DNA from: Kumtagia yinganensis
GTDB lineage: Bacteria > Pseudomonadota > Alphaproteobacteria > Rhizobiales > Rhizobiaceae
NCBI RefSeq assembly: GCF_040081985.1
Contig: NZ_JBEBMH010000002.1
Coordinates: 558,001-622,000, forward strand
Direction of reading: 5' to 3'
DNA: 64,000 nt
This document shows, piece by piece, positions 1 through 9,130 of this stretch. Every line of letters starts with the position of its first letter. Position 1 is the stretch's first letter. Under the pieces are notes generated by a model. The model was given only the letters and a program-made list of their open reading frames with translations. It did no database searches and was not told where the DNA came from. The position numbers and the translations under genes were made by a program.

Positions 1-2359
1 GGGCACGCATGGCGGCGGAAAAGTCTTCGTTCTGAATCGCTTCGCCGGCTTCCTTCTCAGCCTGATTCATCGCCGAAAACAGGGTTTTCTCGGCATCTTC
101 GCGCAACAGGGCGGGCTCGACGGCGGCGGCAATCGCCGTGCCCTTCTTCTCCTCGGCGGCAAGGATGTTGGCGGCGCGTTTCGTGCCGGCCAGGAGGTTC
201 TTGCCGTCCTCGGTGTCGAGGAAGGTGCCAAGCGCTTCGACCCGGCGGACGATGGTGAGGAGGTCGTCGGATTCCGGCGTGATTACGGCATCGATGAGAT
301 CATGCCGCGCGCCCTTGTCACGGAGATAGACTTTCAGGCGGTCGTGGAAGAAGGAGAGGAGGTCGGTAGATGCCAATGTTTCCCACTCGGCTATGTTTTC
401 CGCGGCAATCGGAGCATCGCGAAGAGCCTTTACAGCCGCGGGCGACGATGTCTCCGCCGTCGCAAAGCGATCTTTGAGCGCGACATCTCCTACTTGGCGA
501 ATGGTCTGCAATTTTCTCTCAACCAAGTTAGATTGGGCATCGTGTCGAGCGGCCATTACTAGCCGCCCACTGCGTATTAGTGGAACCAACAGGCCTATCC
601 GCACCCCATTCTCCACCACGATCCTAATCACTCCCAGCGCCGCGCGGCGCAACGCGTAGGGGTCCTTCGATCCCGTGGGCTTCTCGTCGATGGCCCAGAA
701 GCCGACGAGCGTATCGACCTTTTCGGCCAGCGCGACGGCGATCGACATCGGGTCGGCCGGCACATGATCGGACGGGCCTTGCGGCTTGTAGTGATCCTCT
801 ATCGCGGCCGCGACGGACAGGTCTTCACCCTGAAGCGTCGCATACTTGCGGCCCATCGCGCCTTGCAGTTCCGGAAACTCGCCGACCACCTCGGTCTGCA
901 AATCCGCCTTGGCGAGCAGCGCGGAGCGGCGGGCGAGTGCTGCATCCGCGCCGACGACCGGCGCCAGTTCCTCCGCCAGCCGTGCAATGCGCTCGACGCG
1001 CTCGCCCTGCGTGCCCAGCTTCGCATGGAACGTCACGCCGAGATGGTCGAGGCGGGCCATGCGCTGGTCGAGCGGCAGGAGTTTTCCGCTGGCATCGCGC
1101 TTCAAGCCGAATTTCTCGGCCGAAGCTTCCAGCCGGTCGAGATCGGGCAGGTCGGCCTGGTCGGTCTTCCAGAAATACAGCGCGTCCGAAAGCCGCGCGC
1201 GGACGACCTTGCCGTTGCCGTGAGCGATCTCGCGGCCGCCGTCCTTGGCTTCGATGTTGGCGGTGAGGATGAAGTGGTTGGCGAGTGCGTCCTTCGAGGC
1301 TCGCTCCGCTCGCACCTCAGGATGAGGACCGTCGTGTCTGTCCGCCTCACCCTGAGAGGAATGGTGCTGACCTTCGCCATTGTTTTCAGCCGCATGGAGC
1401 CGACCGTCCTCATCCTGAGGTGCGAGCGGAGCGAGCCTCGAAGGACGCACCACAAAACACTTCTGGTTCGCCCTAATCGTCAGCCGGATCACTTCCGCCG
1501 GAATGTCGAGGAAAGCCTCCTCGAATTCGCCGATCAGCACGACCGGCCACTCGACCAGCCCGGAAACCTCCTCCAGCAGGCCCTCGTCCTCGACCAGGTC
1601 GAGGCCGTTGGCGAAGGCGAGGTTTTTGGCGTCGGCGAGGATGATCTCCTTGCGCCGCCCGGCGTCGATGATCACCTTGGCAGCTTCCAGCTTGGCGACA
1701 TAGTCGTCGAAGCGGCGAACGGTGATGGCGCCGGGCGCATGGAAGCGGTGGCCGTAGGTGGTGTTGCCGGAGCGGATGCCGTCGATTTCGAAGTCGACCA
1801 CGACGGGTTCCTCCGTCTCAGGTCCGAAGGTGCAGACGATCGACTGCAAAGGCCGCACCCAGCGCAGCGCCTCGCCGCCGCGCCCTTCGGTCTTGCCGTA
1901 ACGCTTGCCCTTTGGGCCGGAGGCAGGGCCCCAGCGCATGGATTTCGGCCACGGGAACGTCCTGATCACCTCGGGCACGAGCCCGGCAATGATCTCTTCC
2001 GCCGCCCTGCCCGGCTTGACGATGCGGGCGACATAAAAATCGCCCTTTTTCGGGTCGGTCTGGATCTCGGCTTGTGAGATGTCGGTGAGACCCGCGGAGC
2101 GCAGAAAGCCCTGCACGGCCTGCTCGGGCGACTTGGTGCTCGGCCCTTTGCGTTCCTCGCCCACGTCTTTGGAGCGAGCGGTCAGGCCGCGCACGTCCAG
2201 CGTCAGCCGGCGCGGCGTCCAGTATTCCTGGCAGCCCTCATAGGTCAGGCCGGCCTCGACCAGACCGTCCGTGATCATCTTGCGCAGATCGCCCGCCGCC
2301 TTGCGCTGCATGCGGGCGGGGATTTCCTCGGAGCGGAGTTCAAGCAGAAGGTCGGGCAT
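1..2359 (-). CDS. glyS: glycine--tRNA ligase beta subunit, 3' end beyond the window
   Basis: Beta subunit of the heterotetrameric (alpha2beta2) glycyl-tRNA synthetase, which charges tRNA-Gly in the cytosol. The protein begins MPDLLLELRSEEIPARM, the typical GlyS start, 40 bp downstream of glyQ on the same strand. The frame was followed by eye to base 1 without a stop, so roughly the last 60 residues lie outside the window. Two things are odd. A palindromic element at 1286-1449 is read through in frame and adds about 51 residues after CFVVR and before DALANHF. A stretch around 390-640 is AT-richer and uses codons (ATA, CTA, AGA, GTA) rare in the neighbouring genes. Identity is firm. Confidence 0.96.
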   Translation of the reverse strand, partial: MPDLLLELRSEEIPARMQRKAAGDLRKMITDGLVEAGLTYEGCQEYWTPRRLTLDVRGLTARSKDVGEERKGPSTKSPEQAVQGFLRSAGLTDISQAEIQTDPKKGDFYVARIVKPGRAAEEIIAGLVPEVIRTFPWPKSMRWGPASGPKGKRYGKTEGRGGEALRWVRPLQSIVCTFGPETEEPVVVDFEIDGIRSGNTTYGHRFHAPGAITVRRFDDYVAKLEAAKVIIDAGRRKEIILADAKNLAFANGLDLVEDEGLLEEVSGLVEWPVVLIGEFEEAFLDIPAEVIRLTIRANQKCFVVRPSRLAPLAPQDEDGRLHAAENNGEGQHHSSQGEADRHDGPHPEVRAERASKDALANHFILTANIEAKDGGREIAHGNGKVVRARLSDALYFWKTDQADLPDLDRLEASAEKFGLKRDASGKLLPLDQRMARLDHLGVTFHAKLGTQGERVERIARLAEELAPVVGADAALARRSALLAKADLQTEVVGEFPELQGAMGRKYATLQGEDLSVAAAIEDHYKPQGPSDHVPADPMSIAVALAEKVDTLVGFWAIDEKPTGSKDPYALRRAALGVIRIVVENGVRIGLLVPLIRSGRLVMAARHDAQSNLVERKLQTIRQVGDVALKDRFATAETSSPAAVKALRDAPIAAENIAEWETLASTDLLSFFHDRLKVYLRDKGARHDLIDAVITPESDDLLTIVRRVEALGTFLDTEDGKNLLAGTKRAANILAAEEKKGTAIAAAVEPALLREDAEKTLFSAMNQAEKEAGEAIQNEDFSAAMRA
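1286..1449. repeat. palindromic element inserted in frame in glyS
   Basis: The first 44 bases (1286-1329) are a perfect reverse complement of the last 44 (1406-1449), with a 76-base spacer. The arm contains CCTCATCCTGAGGTGCGAGC. The element lies inside glyS, has no stop in the glyS frame and encodes a hydrophilic segment of about 51 residues. Other intergenic elements in this window have the same general architecture but different sequences. Confidence 0.93.
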
Positions 2360-2399
2360 GGGAGTCTCGAACGGTAGAGGAGCAGGCGGGGCGAGCGGA

Positions 2400-3350
2400 T
2401 CAGGCAGCGGCGGCGAAACCGCCGGCTTCAGTCAGCAGAAACGCCTCGCCGCAGGCTTTCGCCAGGTTGCGCACGCGCAGGATATAGCTCTGGCGCTCGG
2501 TGACGGAGATCACACCGCGCGCGTCGAGCAGGTTGAAGACATGGCTGGCCTTGATCGCCTGGTCGTAGGCGGGGAGGACCATCTTGTGGAGCGCGCCGTT
2601 GTCGCCGGCGCGCGGCGCACCGGCTTTCAGCAGCGCCTGGCACTCGGCCTCGGCGAATTTGAACTGCTCGAACAGCATGGCGGTGTTGGCATGTTCGAAA
2701 TTGTGGCGCGAATATTCCTGTTCGGCCTGCAAAAAGACCTCGCCATAGGTGACCTTCTCGTCACCCTCGCGACCGTTGAAGTTCAAATCGTAGACGTTGT
2801 CGACGCCCTGAACGTACATGGCCAGCCGCTCCAGCCCGTAGGTTAGTTCACCCGACACAGGCGCGCATTCGATGCCGCAGACCTGCTGGAAATAGGTGAA
2901 TTGCGAGACCTCCATGCCGTCGCACCAGCATTCCCAGCCGAGGCCCCAAGCGCCGAGCGTCGGGCTCTCCCAGTCGTCCTCGACGAAACGGATGTCATGC
3001 AGCAGCGGATCGACGCCGATAGCCTCCAGCGAGCCGAGATAAAGCTCCTGGAGGTTCGGCGGGTTGGGCTTCAGGATGACCTGGTACTGGTAATAATGCT
3101 GGAGCCGGTTGGGGTTCTCGCCGTAGCGGCCGTCCTTCGGTCGGCGCGACGGCTGCACATAGGCGGCGTTCCAGCGGTTGGGACCCAGCGCCCGCAACGT
3201 CGTCGCAGGATGGAAGGTACCCGCGCCGACCTCCATGTCGTAGGGCTGCAGCACCACGCAGCCATAGGCCGCCCAGTAATTGTGGAGCGTCAGGATCAGG
3301 CCCTGGAACGAGCGTCGGGGATCGAACTGGGCGGGCTGGGTGGCGGACAT
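2400..3350 (-). CDS. glyQ: glycine--tRNA ligase alpha subunit
   Basis: Alpha subunit of glycyl-tRNA synthetase, carrying the class II catalytic core that activates glycine. The 316-residue protein has the characteristic block LQPYDMEVGAGTFHPAT near residue 35, followed by the highly conserved tryptophan-rich central region (ESPTLGAWGLGWECWCDG). Length is normal, slightly longer than in E. coli. It precedes glyS by 40 bp, so the two are almost certainly co-transcribed. A short upstream stem-loop (3367-3390) lies 17 bases before the start. Confidence 0.97.
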   Translation of the reverse strand: MSATQPAQFDPRRSFQGLILTLHNYWAAYGCVVLQPYDMEVGAGTFHPATTLRALGPNRWNAAYVQPSRRPKDGRYGENPNRLQHYYQYQVILKPNPPNLQELYLGSLEAIGVDPLLHDIRFVEDDWESPTLGAWGLGWECWCDGMEVSQFTYFQQVCGIECAPVSGELTYGLERLAMYVQGVDNVYDLNFNGREGDEKVTYGEVFLQAEQEYSRHNFEHANTAMLFEQFKFAEAECQALLKAGAPRAGDNGALHKMVLPAYDQAIKASHVFNLLDARGVISVTERQSYILRVRNLAKACGEAFLLTEAGGFAAAA

Positions 3351-3366
3351 GGGTGCTCCCTATAAG

Positions 3367-3390
3367 AAGTCCGTGCGCGAGCACGGACTT
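3367..3390 (-). other. 10-bp stem-loop upstream of glyQ
   Basis: AAGTCCGTGC and GCACGGACTT form a perfect 10-bp stem with a 4-base loop. On the minus strand it sits 54 bases after the stop of the cupredoxin gene and 17 bases before the glyQ start. The 3' side is followed by CTTATAGGGAG, not a clean T run, so it may be a weak terminator for the upstream gene or a 5' leader hairpin of glyQ. Confidence 0.6.
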
Positions 3391-3443
3391 CCGCTATCCA
3401 ACCAGCGTCCGGGCGTCAAGCGAAGCCACCCGGCAAAGCTCCT

Positions 3444-3878
3444 TCATTGCGTGACGGTAAGGGTCGAGGCCATGCCGGCCTCGTAATGGCTCTTGAGGTT
3501 GCAGAAGATGAGATAGGTGCCGGGTTTCAGGGTCACCTTCAACTCGCCGGATTCGCCGGGATTGAGGTCGGAAACCTCGCCGAGGCTCTTCAGCTTGGCT
3601 TCGTCGACGCGGTGTTTCGAGGCGTTGACCAGCACCTTCTGGTCGGACGACTTGAGCCGCACGACCACCATCTCGTGCTCTTCGCCGACAGCATCGTTCT
3701 TTACTTCGAATGTGACCGGTCCGGCCTTGACGGTCGCCGGCTCCAGTTTCAGGCTCATGGCGCCGCCGCCCTCGCCTGACTCGGTGACCTTGATCGTCGA
3801 GGCCGCCCACAACGGGTTGACGGCGGCGCTCATGGCCAGGATCGATGCCACAGCACCGACACGCACAAGTCTCTTCAT
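3444..3878 (-). CDS. exported cupredoxin-like copper protein
   Basis: A 144-residue secreted protein with a cupredoxin fold, likely a periplasmic electron carrier or copper-binding protein. It starts MKRLVRVGAVASILAMSAA, a Sec signal peptide that probably ends at WAAS. An upstream GGAAAGG supports this start over an in-frame one 129 bases earlier. Type-1 copper ligands are visible: a His in EEHEMVVV, and Cys, His and Met in FCNLKSHYEAGM (C-x4-H-x4-M). It has no obvious redox partner next to it, so its physiological role is open. It could be called a plastocyanin/azurin-family or sulfocyanin-like protein. Confidence 0.85.
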   Translation of the reverse strand: MKRLVRVGAVASILAMSAAVNPLWAASTIKVTESGEGGGAMSLKLEPATVKAGPVTFEVKNDAVGEEHEMVVVRLKSSDQKVLVNASKHRVDEAKLKSLGEVSDLNPGESGELKVTLKPGTYLIFCNLKSHYEAGMASTLTVTQ

Positions 3879-4088
3879 ATGATCGACCTTTCCAGCGGTT
3901 TCGATAGGGAAGGCCGCGTGCAAGCCAACCTCCCGACGCTCGAGTCGCATGGCCGGCTGACGGGAAGCTGAACGCATTATCGGAAAAGGAAGTCGATCGG
4001 GGTCCACCTCGCGGCGGACCGGACTTTCACCGATCGCGACCTTTCATCGTGCCGCCGGCACGATGAATTCGCTGCGCGAAGCGGTCGC

Positions 4089-5870
4089 TCACCCCTTCTT
4101 GTCGGGATCGACCGCGGGAGGCGTGGGCGGGGCCGGGGCTTCGAGCGCGGTTTTGCCTTCAAGCGGCGGCAGACCTTCCTTCAGTTTCTTCTGGACGCCC
4201 AGAAGAATGTCCGGATCGGGCTTCAGGTCGCGGGCGTGGCTCCACTGGAAGGTGGCCTCCAGCTTGCGGCCGACGCGCCAGTAGGCATCGCCAAGATGGT
4301 CGTTGAGCACCGGGTCGTCGGGCTTCAGGGAAACCGCGCGCTCCAGTTCGACCACAGCCTCGTCGAAGCGGTTAAGGCGGAAATAGGCCCAGCCGAGCGA
4401 GTCGACGATGTAGCCGTCGCTGGGCTTCAGATCGACCGCCTTGCGGATCAGGTCGAGACCCTCATTGAGGTTGATGTTCATGTCGACCCAGGAATAGCCG
4501 AGATAGTTCATCACCTGCGGCTGGTCGGGGAACAGTTCCAACGCCTTGCGGAAATTCGGCTCGGCCTTGGGCCACTGCTTCAGCCGCTCATAGGCGATGC
4601 CGCGCTGGTAAAAGACGTTCCAATTGGCGCTGGTCGGCTCCTTCAGCCGCGCCACGGCGCGATCGTAGTTCTCCGCGGCCGATTTGTAATCCTCCTTGGA
4701 GGCGTAGACGCCACCCAGCGCCAGATAGGCGCGCATGTCGTCGGGATCGGCGTCGACCAGCTTCTTCAGATGGGCGATGGCTTCGTCGTGTTTCTTGAGA
4801 TCGGCAAGGTTGAGGCCGAGTTGCAATTCCGCGGCGCGCTTCAGTGGCGAGGACGCCGGAATCTTCTTGTAGAGCGAGATCGCTTCCTCGGAATCCTCCT
4901 GCTGCTCGGCGACCGACGCAAGCTGCAGCAAGACAGCGTCGCTGTCGGGGCGCAGAACAAGGGCCAGTTGCAGGTAGAGTTTTACGAAGGGCTCGCCGCC
5001 GCCGCGGTTCAGCGCGCCGCCGAGATCGAGCAGGACCTCGCTGGCGCCGTCGGCGGGCGTGTCGATCATCCGCGGAATCTTTTCGCCCTTCTCGATCTTG
5101 TCGCGCAGCGACACCAACGGCAGGCGACCGGTGGCGAATTCCCCGGCCTTGTCCAAAATCGCCAGCGCCTTCTGCTTATCGCCCTGGCGGGCCAGGAAGC
5201 GGGCATAGGCTTCCGCCGCGCGCAACCAGGTCTCGGGCGCGGCACTGCCGGCCGCGACATTGTCGATCGTCGACTGATAGGCATCGGTTGCCTGGTCGTT
5301 CAGGCCGGCGTTTTCGGCAATCAGGGCGCGGTGATAGGAGGCGAAAAGCTGGAACCATTCCGGGCCGTTCAGTGCCTGCAAGTCGGTAATCGCTCCGGCG
5401 CCGTGCTTCTGGCCGGCCTTCGTCCAAGCCGACATCAGGCCGGTGATCAGACGGTCAAGATCGGATTCCTGCACCAGTTTTAGCCAGATGCCGGCTTCAC
5501 GGTATTGCTTCTTGCGAATGGCATCGACAGCCAGGGTAACGCGCGAAAAACGCTCGACGTCCGGCACGGTCTTCAGCTTCTCGGCAAGCGGCAGCGCTTC
5601 GTCGAAATGACCGGTCGAAACCAGAACCAACATGAGGCTCTGCTGAAGCTGCTGGTTGTCGGGATCGAAATCCAACGCGCGCCGGTAATAGTCGATGGCG
5701 CTGTCCATGTCGTTGTCGACCTCGGCGACACGCGCCGCGAGATAGGCTCCGGTGAACGAACCGATGGCGACAGGTTGCGACGAGGTTCGATTGGCCAATG
5801 CCGGCGGGCCGACAAGGATGGCAGCGGTGAGCGCCGAGACGCTTGCCAGCCAGACGAGACGTTTCCGCAT
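4089..5870 (-). CDS. exported tetratricopeptide repeat protein
   Basis: A 593-residue TPR protein, probably periplasmic or anchored. It begins MRKRLVWLASVSALTAAIL, a signal peptide, preceded by AAGGA at a good distance, which favours this start over one six codons upstream. Repeating helical pairs typical of TPRs run through most of the protein, e.g. LALGGVYASKEDYKSAAENY and DSLGWAYFRLNRFDEAVVEL. The C-terminus is Pro/Lys-rich. Homologues sit beside the polyprenyl synthase gene in other rhizobia. TPR proteins are scaffolds; no partner can be named from the sequence. Confidence 0.88.
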   Translation of the reverse strand: MRKRLVWLASVSALTAAILVGPPALANRTSSQPVAIGSFTGAYLAARVAEVDNDMDSAIDYYRRALDFDPDNQQLQQSLMLVLVSTGHFDEALPLAEKLKTVPDVERFSRVTLAVDAIRKKQYREAGIWLKLVQESDLDRLITGLMSAWTKAGQKHGAGAITDLQALNGPEWFQLFASYHRALIAENAGLNDQATDAYQSTIDNVAAGSAAPETWLRAAEAYARFLARQGDKQKALAILDKAGEFATGRLPLVSLRDKIEKGEKIPRMIDTPADGASEVLLDLGGALNRGGGEPFVKLYLQLALVLRPDSDAVLLQLASVAEQQEDSEEAISLYKKIPASSPLKRAAELQLGLNLADLKKHDEAIAHLKKLVDADPDDMRAYLALGGVYASKEDYKSAAENYDRAVARLKEPTSANWNVFYQRGIAYERLKQWPKAEPNFRKALELFPDQPQVMNYLGYSWVDMNINLNEGLDLIRKAVDLKPSDGYIVDSLGWAYFRLNRFDEAVVELERAVSLKPDDPVLNDHLGDAYWRVGRKLEATFQWSHARDLKPDPDILLGVQKKLKEGLPPLEGKTALEAPAPPTPPAVDPDKKG

Positions 5871-6007
5871 TGCAGTCCTTTCAGGCACAGACGCGCCACT
5901 CGGGATGAATCATCGACGGCTTAAGCCGAGAAGCATGGCCTTTTTGCGATGCCGGTTCAATCCACCGGGAAGGTCAACGATTCTCGCGTTACCGTGAACG
6001 GCCGCGA

Positions 6008-7021
6008 TCAGACCACGCGACTTATGCAGAAATCGATAACGTCGAGCAATGCCGCTTTCTGCGGGGTCGCGTCGAGCGGGGCCAGCGCATCGCGGGCGAT
6101 GCCGCCGAAGTGACGGGCGCGGCCGATCGTGTCGGTGATCGCGCCGTGGCGCGTCATCAGCGCCAGAGCCTTCCGCAGCGCCGCGTCGTCGGCGACATTG
6201 TCCTCGATCGCCTGCTTCCAGAAGGCGCGCTCGGCCGCGGTTCCCCGGCGGTAGCAGAGGATAACCGGCAACGTGACCTTGCCCTCGCGGAAATCGTCGC
6301 CGACATTCTTGCCGAGTTTTTTGGAATCGCCGCCGTAATCGAGCGCGTCGTCGATCAATTGGAAGGCGAGACCGAGATTCATGCCGTAGGAGCGCAGCGC
6401 CGCGCGGTCGGTGCGGGAGGCGCCAGCGACGACGGGACCAACTTCGGCCGCGGCGGAAAACAGCGCGGCGGTCTTGGCCTTGATCACCGAGAAATACTCG
6501 TCCTCGGTGGTCTCGAGGTTCTTGGCCGCGGAAAGCTGCATCACCTCGCCCTCGGCGATGATCGAAGCGGCGGTCGACAGGATGTCGAGGGCGTCGAGCG
6601 AGCCGACATCGACCATCATGCGAAAAGCCTGGCCGAGCAGGAAATCGCCGACCAGTACGCTGGCCTGGTTGCCCCAGATCATGCGCGCCGTTTTCTTGCC
6701 GCGCCTCAGATCGCTTTCGTCGACCACGTCGTCATGCAGCAGCGTAGCCGTGTGCATGAACTCGACACTGGTGGCGAGTTTTACGTGAGCGTCGCCCGAA
6801 TAACCGAACATCTGGGCGGCGGCGAGCGTCACCATCGGCCGAAGCCGCTTGCCACCCGACGAGATCAGATGATTGGCGATCTCGGGGATCATCTCGACGT
6901 CCGACCCGGCCTTGGACAGGATCAGCTTGTTTACCTCGGCCATGTCCGAGGCCGTCAGATCGATCAATCCCTTGATCGAGGCTTCGCGCTTTCCGTCTTC
7001 CAGGTTGAGTACGACACCCAA
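6008..7021 (-). CDS. ispB: polyprenyl (octaprenyl-type) diphosphate synthase
   Basis: Trans-prenyltransferase that adds isopentenyl units to an allylic primer to make the long side chain of ubiquinone. Both aspartate-rich motifs are present: DDVVD in LLHDDVVDESDLRRG and DDALD in FQLIDDALDYGG, with the GGKRLRP substrate motif near the N-terminus. I prefer a TTG start (protein MGVVLNLEDGK) because GGGAG lies about 7 bases upstream and the N-terminus then matches other rhizobial homologues. A GTG at 7039 would add six residues. The exact chain length (C40 or C50) cannot be read from the sequence. The next gene is divergent. Confidence 0.9.
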   Translation of the reverse strand: MGVVLNLEDGKREASIKGLIDLTASDMAEVNKLILSKAGSDVEMIPEIANHLISSGGKRLRPMVTLAAAQMFGYSGDAHVKLATSVEFMHTATLLHDDVVDESDLRRGKKTARMIWGNQASVLVGDFLLGQAFRMMVDVGSLDALDILSTAASIIAEGEVMQLSAAKNLETTEDEYFSVIKAKTAALFSAAAEVGPVVAGASRTDRAALRSYGMNLGLAFQLIDDALDYGGDSKKLGKNVGDDFREGKVTLPVILCYRRGTAAERAFWKQAIEDNVADDAALRKALALMTRHGAITDTIGRARHFGGIARDALAPLDATPQKAALLDVIDFCISRVV

Positions 7022-7209
7022 TACAAGCACTCCCGTCACCGGTTGGCCGCGCCCAACAGCCTTTAGTCCCGCGCACGATTTAGTGCGGCACGTGGGGCGA
7101 ACTCAAGAGGCGAATTGGCGCGGGCATCGGCGGGGAGTTGGATGTGCACGGCTTCCGCGCCGCGATCCCTGCGGTAAGATGCGCCGATTCCGGCGGAAGG
7201 GGGGGCCTG

Positions 7210-8850
7210 ATGGTGCGATACTGGACGGTCAGGTTCGGAAAGTCCTTTTCTGCGCTCGGCCTGCTTCTCGGCACGCTGTTCTTCGCGGCGTCGCTGACGC
7301 CCAGTCTCATCCCGCGATCCTTCCTGCTGCAGGGCGTGCTTTCCGGATGCTCGCTCGCTGCCGGCTATGGCATCGGCGTCTTCGTGCGATGGCTCTGGTC
7401 CTGGCTGGAACTGCCGAAGCCGGGCGGGAGGGTCGACCTTGCCCTCAAGGTCGGCGCGGCCATCGTCTTTGCCGTCGTGGCCGCGCGGTTTCTGTGGAAA
7501 GCCGCGGAATGGCAGAATTCCATCCGCTCACTGATGGGCATGGAACCCGTCGACACGGCGCATCCCTTCGAAGTCGGACTCATCGCACTGCTGGTGTTCT
7601 TCGTCTTCATAGGCATCGCCCGGCTGTTCAACCTTCTGTTCAACCTCCTCTCCCGGCGTATCGGCGGTTTCGCCTCACGGCCGGTCGCCAACATCGTAGG
7701 CGCGGTGATCGCCGTGACGCTGTTCTGGTCGGTCATCGACGGCGTGTTGCTGCGGGCCGGGCTGCGCGTCGCCGACTCCTCGTTCCGGACCATAGACGAA
7801 CTTGTCGAGGACGCGAGCGCCAGGCCCACCGATCCCAACAAGACCGGCAGCGAAGCCTCGCTGATCGGCTGGGAAGGAATTGGTCGAGCCGGCCGCGAGT
7901 TCGTCGCGCAGGGCCCGAACAAAGACGCGATCCAGGCATTTCTCGGCCGCGACGCCGTCGAACCGATCCGTGTCTATGCCGGCCTGAATTCGGCGGACAG
8001 CCCGGAAGAACGGGCAAAACTCGCTTTGGAGGAGTTGAAGCGCGTCGGCGGGTTCGACCGCTCCATCCTGATCATCATCACGCCGACGGGAACCGGATGG
8101 GTCGACCCGCCCGCCATGAACACGGTCGAATACCTGCATGGTGGCGACGTGGCGAGCGTGGCCATCCAGTATTCGTACCTGGCGAGTTGGCTGTCGCTAC
8201 TGGTCGAGCCCGACTACGGCAACGAGGCGGCGCGCGCGCTGTTCACGGAGGTCTACGGCTATTGGACGACACTGCCCAAGGACAAGCGGCCGCGCCTCTA
8301 CCTGTTCGGACTCAGCCTCGGCGCGCTGAATTCGCAGCGCTCGGCCGACCTGTTCGACGTGCTGGGCGACCCGCTGCAGGGGGCGCTGTGGAGCGGGCCG
8401 CCCTTCCCCAGCAGCATGTGGAATTCGGTCACGCGGCGGCGCGAACCTGGTTCACCGGCCTGGCTGCCGCGCTTCGGCAACGGTTCGGTCATTCGCTTCA
8501 CCGCGCAGAAGGACGCGCTCGATATTCCGGGCGCTGAATGGGGACCGATGCGGATCGTCTACCTGCAATATGCGAGCGACGCGATCACCTTCTTCGAACC
8601 CGCCTCAGCCTATCGCGAGCCGGCCTGGATGGTTGGGCAGCGCGGGCCGGACGTGTCGCCGGAACTACGCTGGTATCCGCTGGTAACCTTTTTCCAATTG
8701 CTGCTCGACGTGATGACCGCGACGACGACGCCGATGGGTTACGGGCACGTCTATGCTCCGCAGCATTACATCGACGCCTGGGTCGAGGTGACGGGCGTCC
8801 GCTGGACGCCGGAGGAGATTGGACGCCTGAAGCGGCATTTCGAGCAATAG
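7210..8850 (+). CDS. membrane alpha/beta-hydrolase family protein
   Basis: A 546-residue protein of the alpha/beta-hydrolase family that has an N-terminal membrane domain (Pfam Abhydrolase_9 type). The first 170 residues contain several hydrophobic segments. The C-terminal half is soluble and contains the nucleophile elbow GLSLG (FGLSLGALNS). The start MVRYWTVRFGK is preceded by GGAAGGGGGG. An in-frame codon 72 bases upstream is less likely. Members of this family are poorly characterised and no substrate can be assigned. It lies between ispB and DUF2007, which are usually close neighbours in related genomes, so it may be a later insertion at this spot (inference from memory). Confidence 0.85.
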   Translation: MVRYWTVRFGKSFSALGLLLGTLFFAASLTPSLIPRSFLLQGVLSGCSLAAGYGIGVFVRWLWSWLELPKPGGRVDLALKVGAAIVFAVVAARFLWKAAEWQNSIRSLMGMEPVDTAHPFEVGLIALLVFFVFIGIARLFNLLFNLLSRRIGGFASRPVANIVGAVIAVTLFWSVIDGVLLRAGLRVADSSFRTIDELVEDASARPTDPNKTGSEASLIGWEGIGRAGREFVAQGPNKDAIQAFLGRDAVEPIRVYAGLNSADSPEERAKLALEELKRVGGFDRSILIIITPTGTGWVDPPAMNTVEYLHGGDVASVAIQYSYLASWLSLLVEPDYGNEAARALFTEVYGYWTTLPKDKRPRLYLFGLSLGALNSQRSADLFDVLGDPLQGALWSGPPFPSSMWNSVTRRREPGSPAWLPRFGNGSVIRFTAQKDALDIPGAEWGPMRIVYLQYASDAITFFEPASAYREPAWMVGQRGPDVSPELRWYPLVTFFQLLLDVMTATTTPMGYGHVYAPQHYIDAWVEVTGVRWTPEEIGRLKRHFEQ

Positions 8851-8905
8851 GCGGGGCCGAGAGTTTACGATTTACAGGGCGGGCGTTACCTGCGACCTTC
8901 CGGCC

Positions 8906-9130
8906 ATGATCGAACTCATTCGCACCAACGACGCCGTGGTCCTGTCCTTCGCGCAATCGCTGTTGCGCGACGCGGGCATAGAATGCCTGGTCGCCGACCA
9001 GAACATGAGCGTGCTCGACGGCTCCATCGGCATCCTGCCTCGCCGCATCCTGGTTTCCGATGATGATGCCGCGCAGGCGCGGCGCATCTTCGCCGACGCC
9101 GGCATCGGCAACGAGATGCGTGAGCGGTGA
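8906..9130 (+). CDS. DUF2007 small protein
   Basis: A 74-residue cytoplasmic protein of the DUF2007 family, named 'putative signal transducing protein' in Pfam without known biochemistry. The sequence MIELIRTNDAVVLSFAQSLL fits the compact alpha/beta fold of the family. It overlaps the next gene by four bases (GTGA), so it is translationally coupled to the methyltransferase. A similar pairing is common in rhizobia. Confidence 0.85.
   Translation: MIELIRTNDAVVLSFAQSLLRDAGIECLVADQNMSVLDGSIGILPRRILVSDDDAAQARRIFADAGIGNEMRER

Noticed and set aside
764..2077. 437-residue open frame on the plus strand
   Set aside because: It is the antisense shadow of glyS, and its product has no recognisable domain; high GC makes such frames common.
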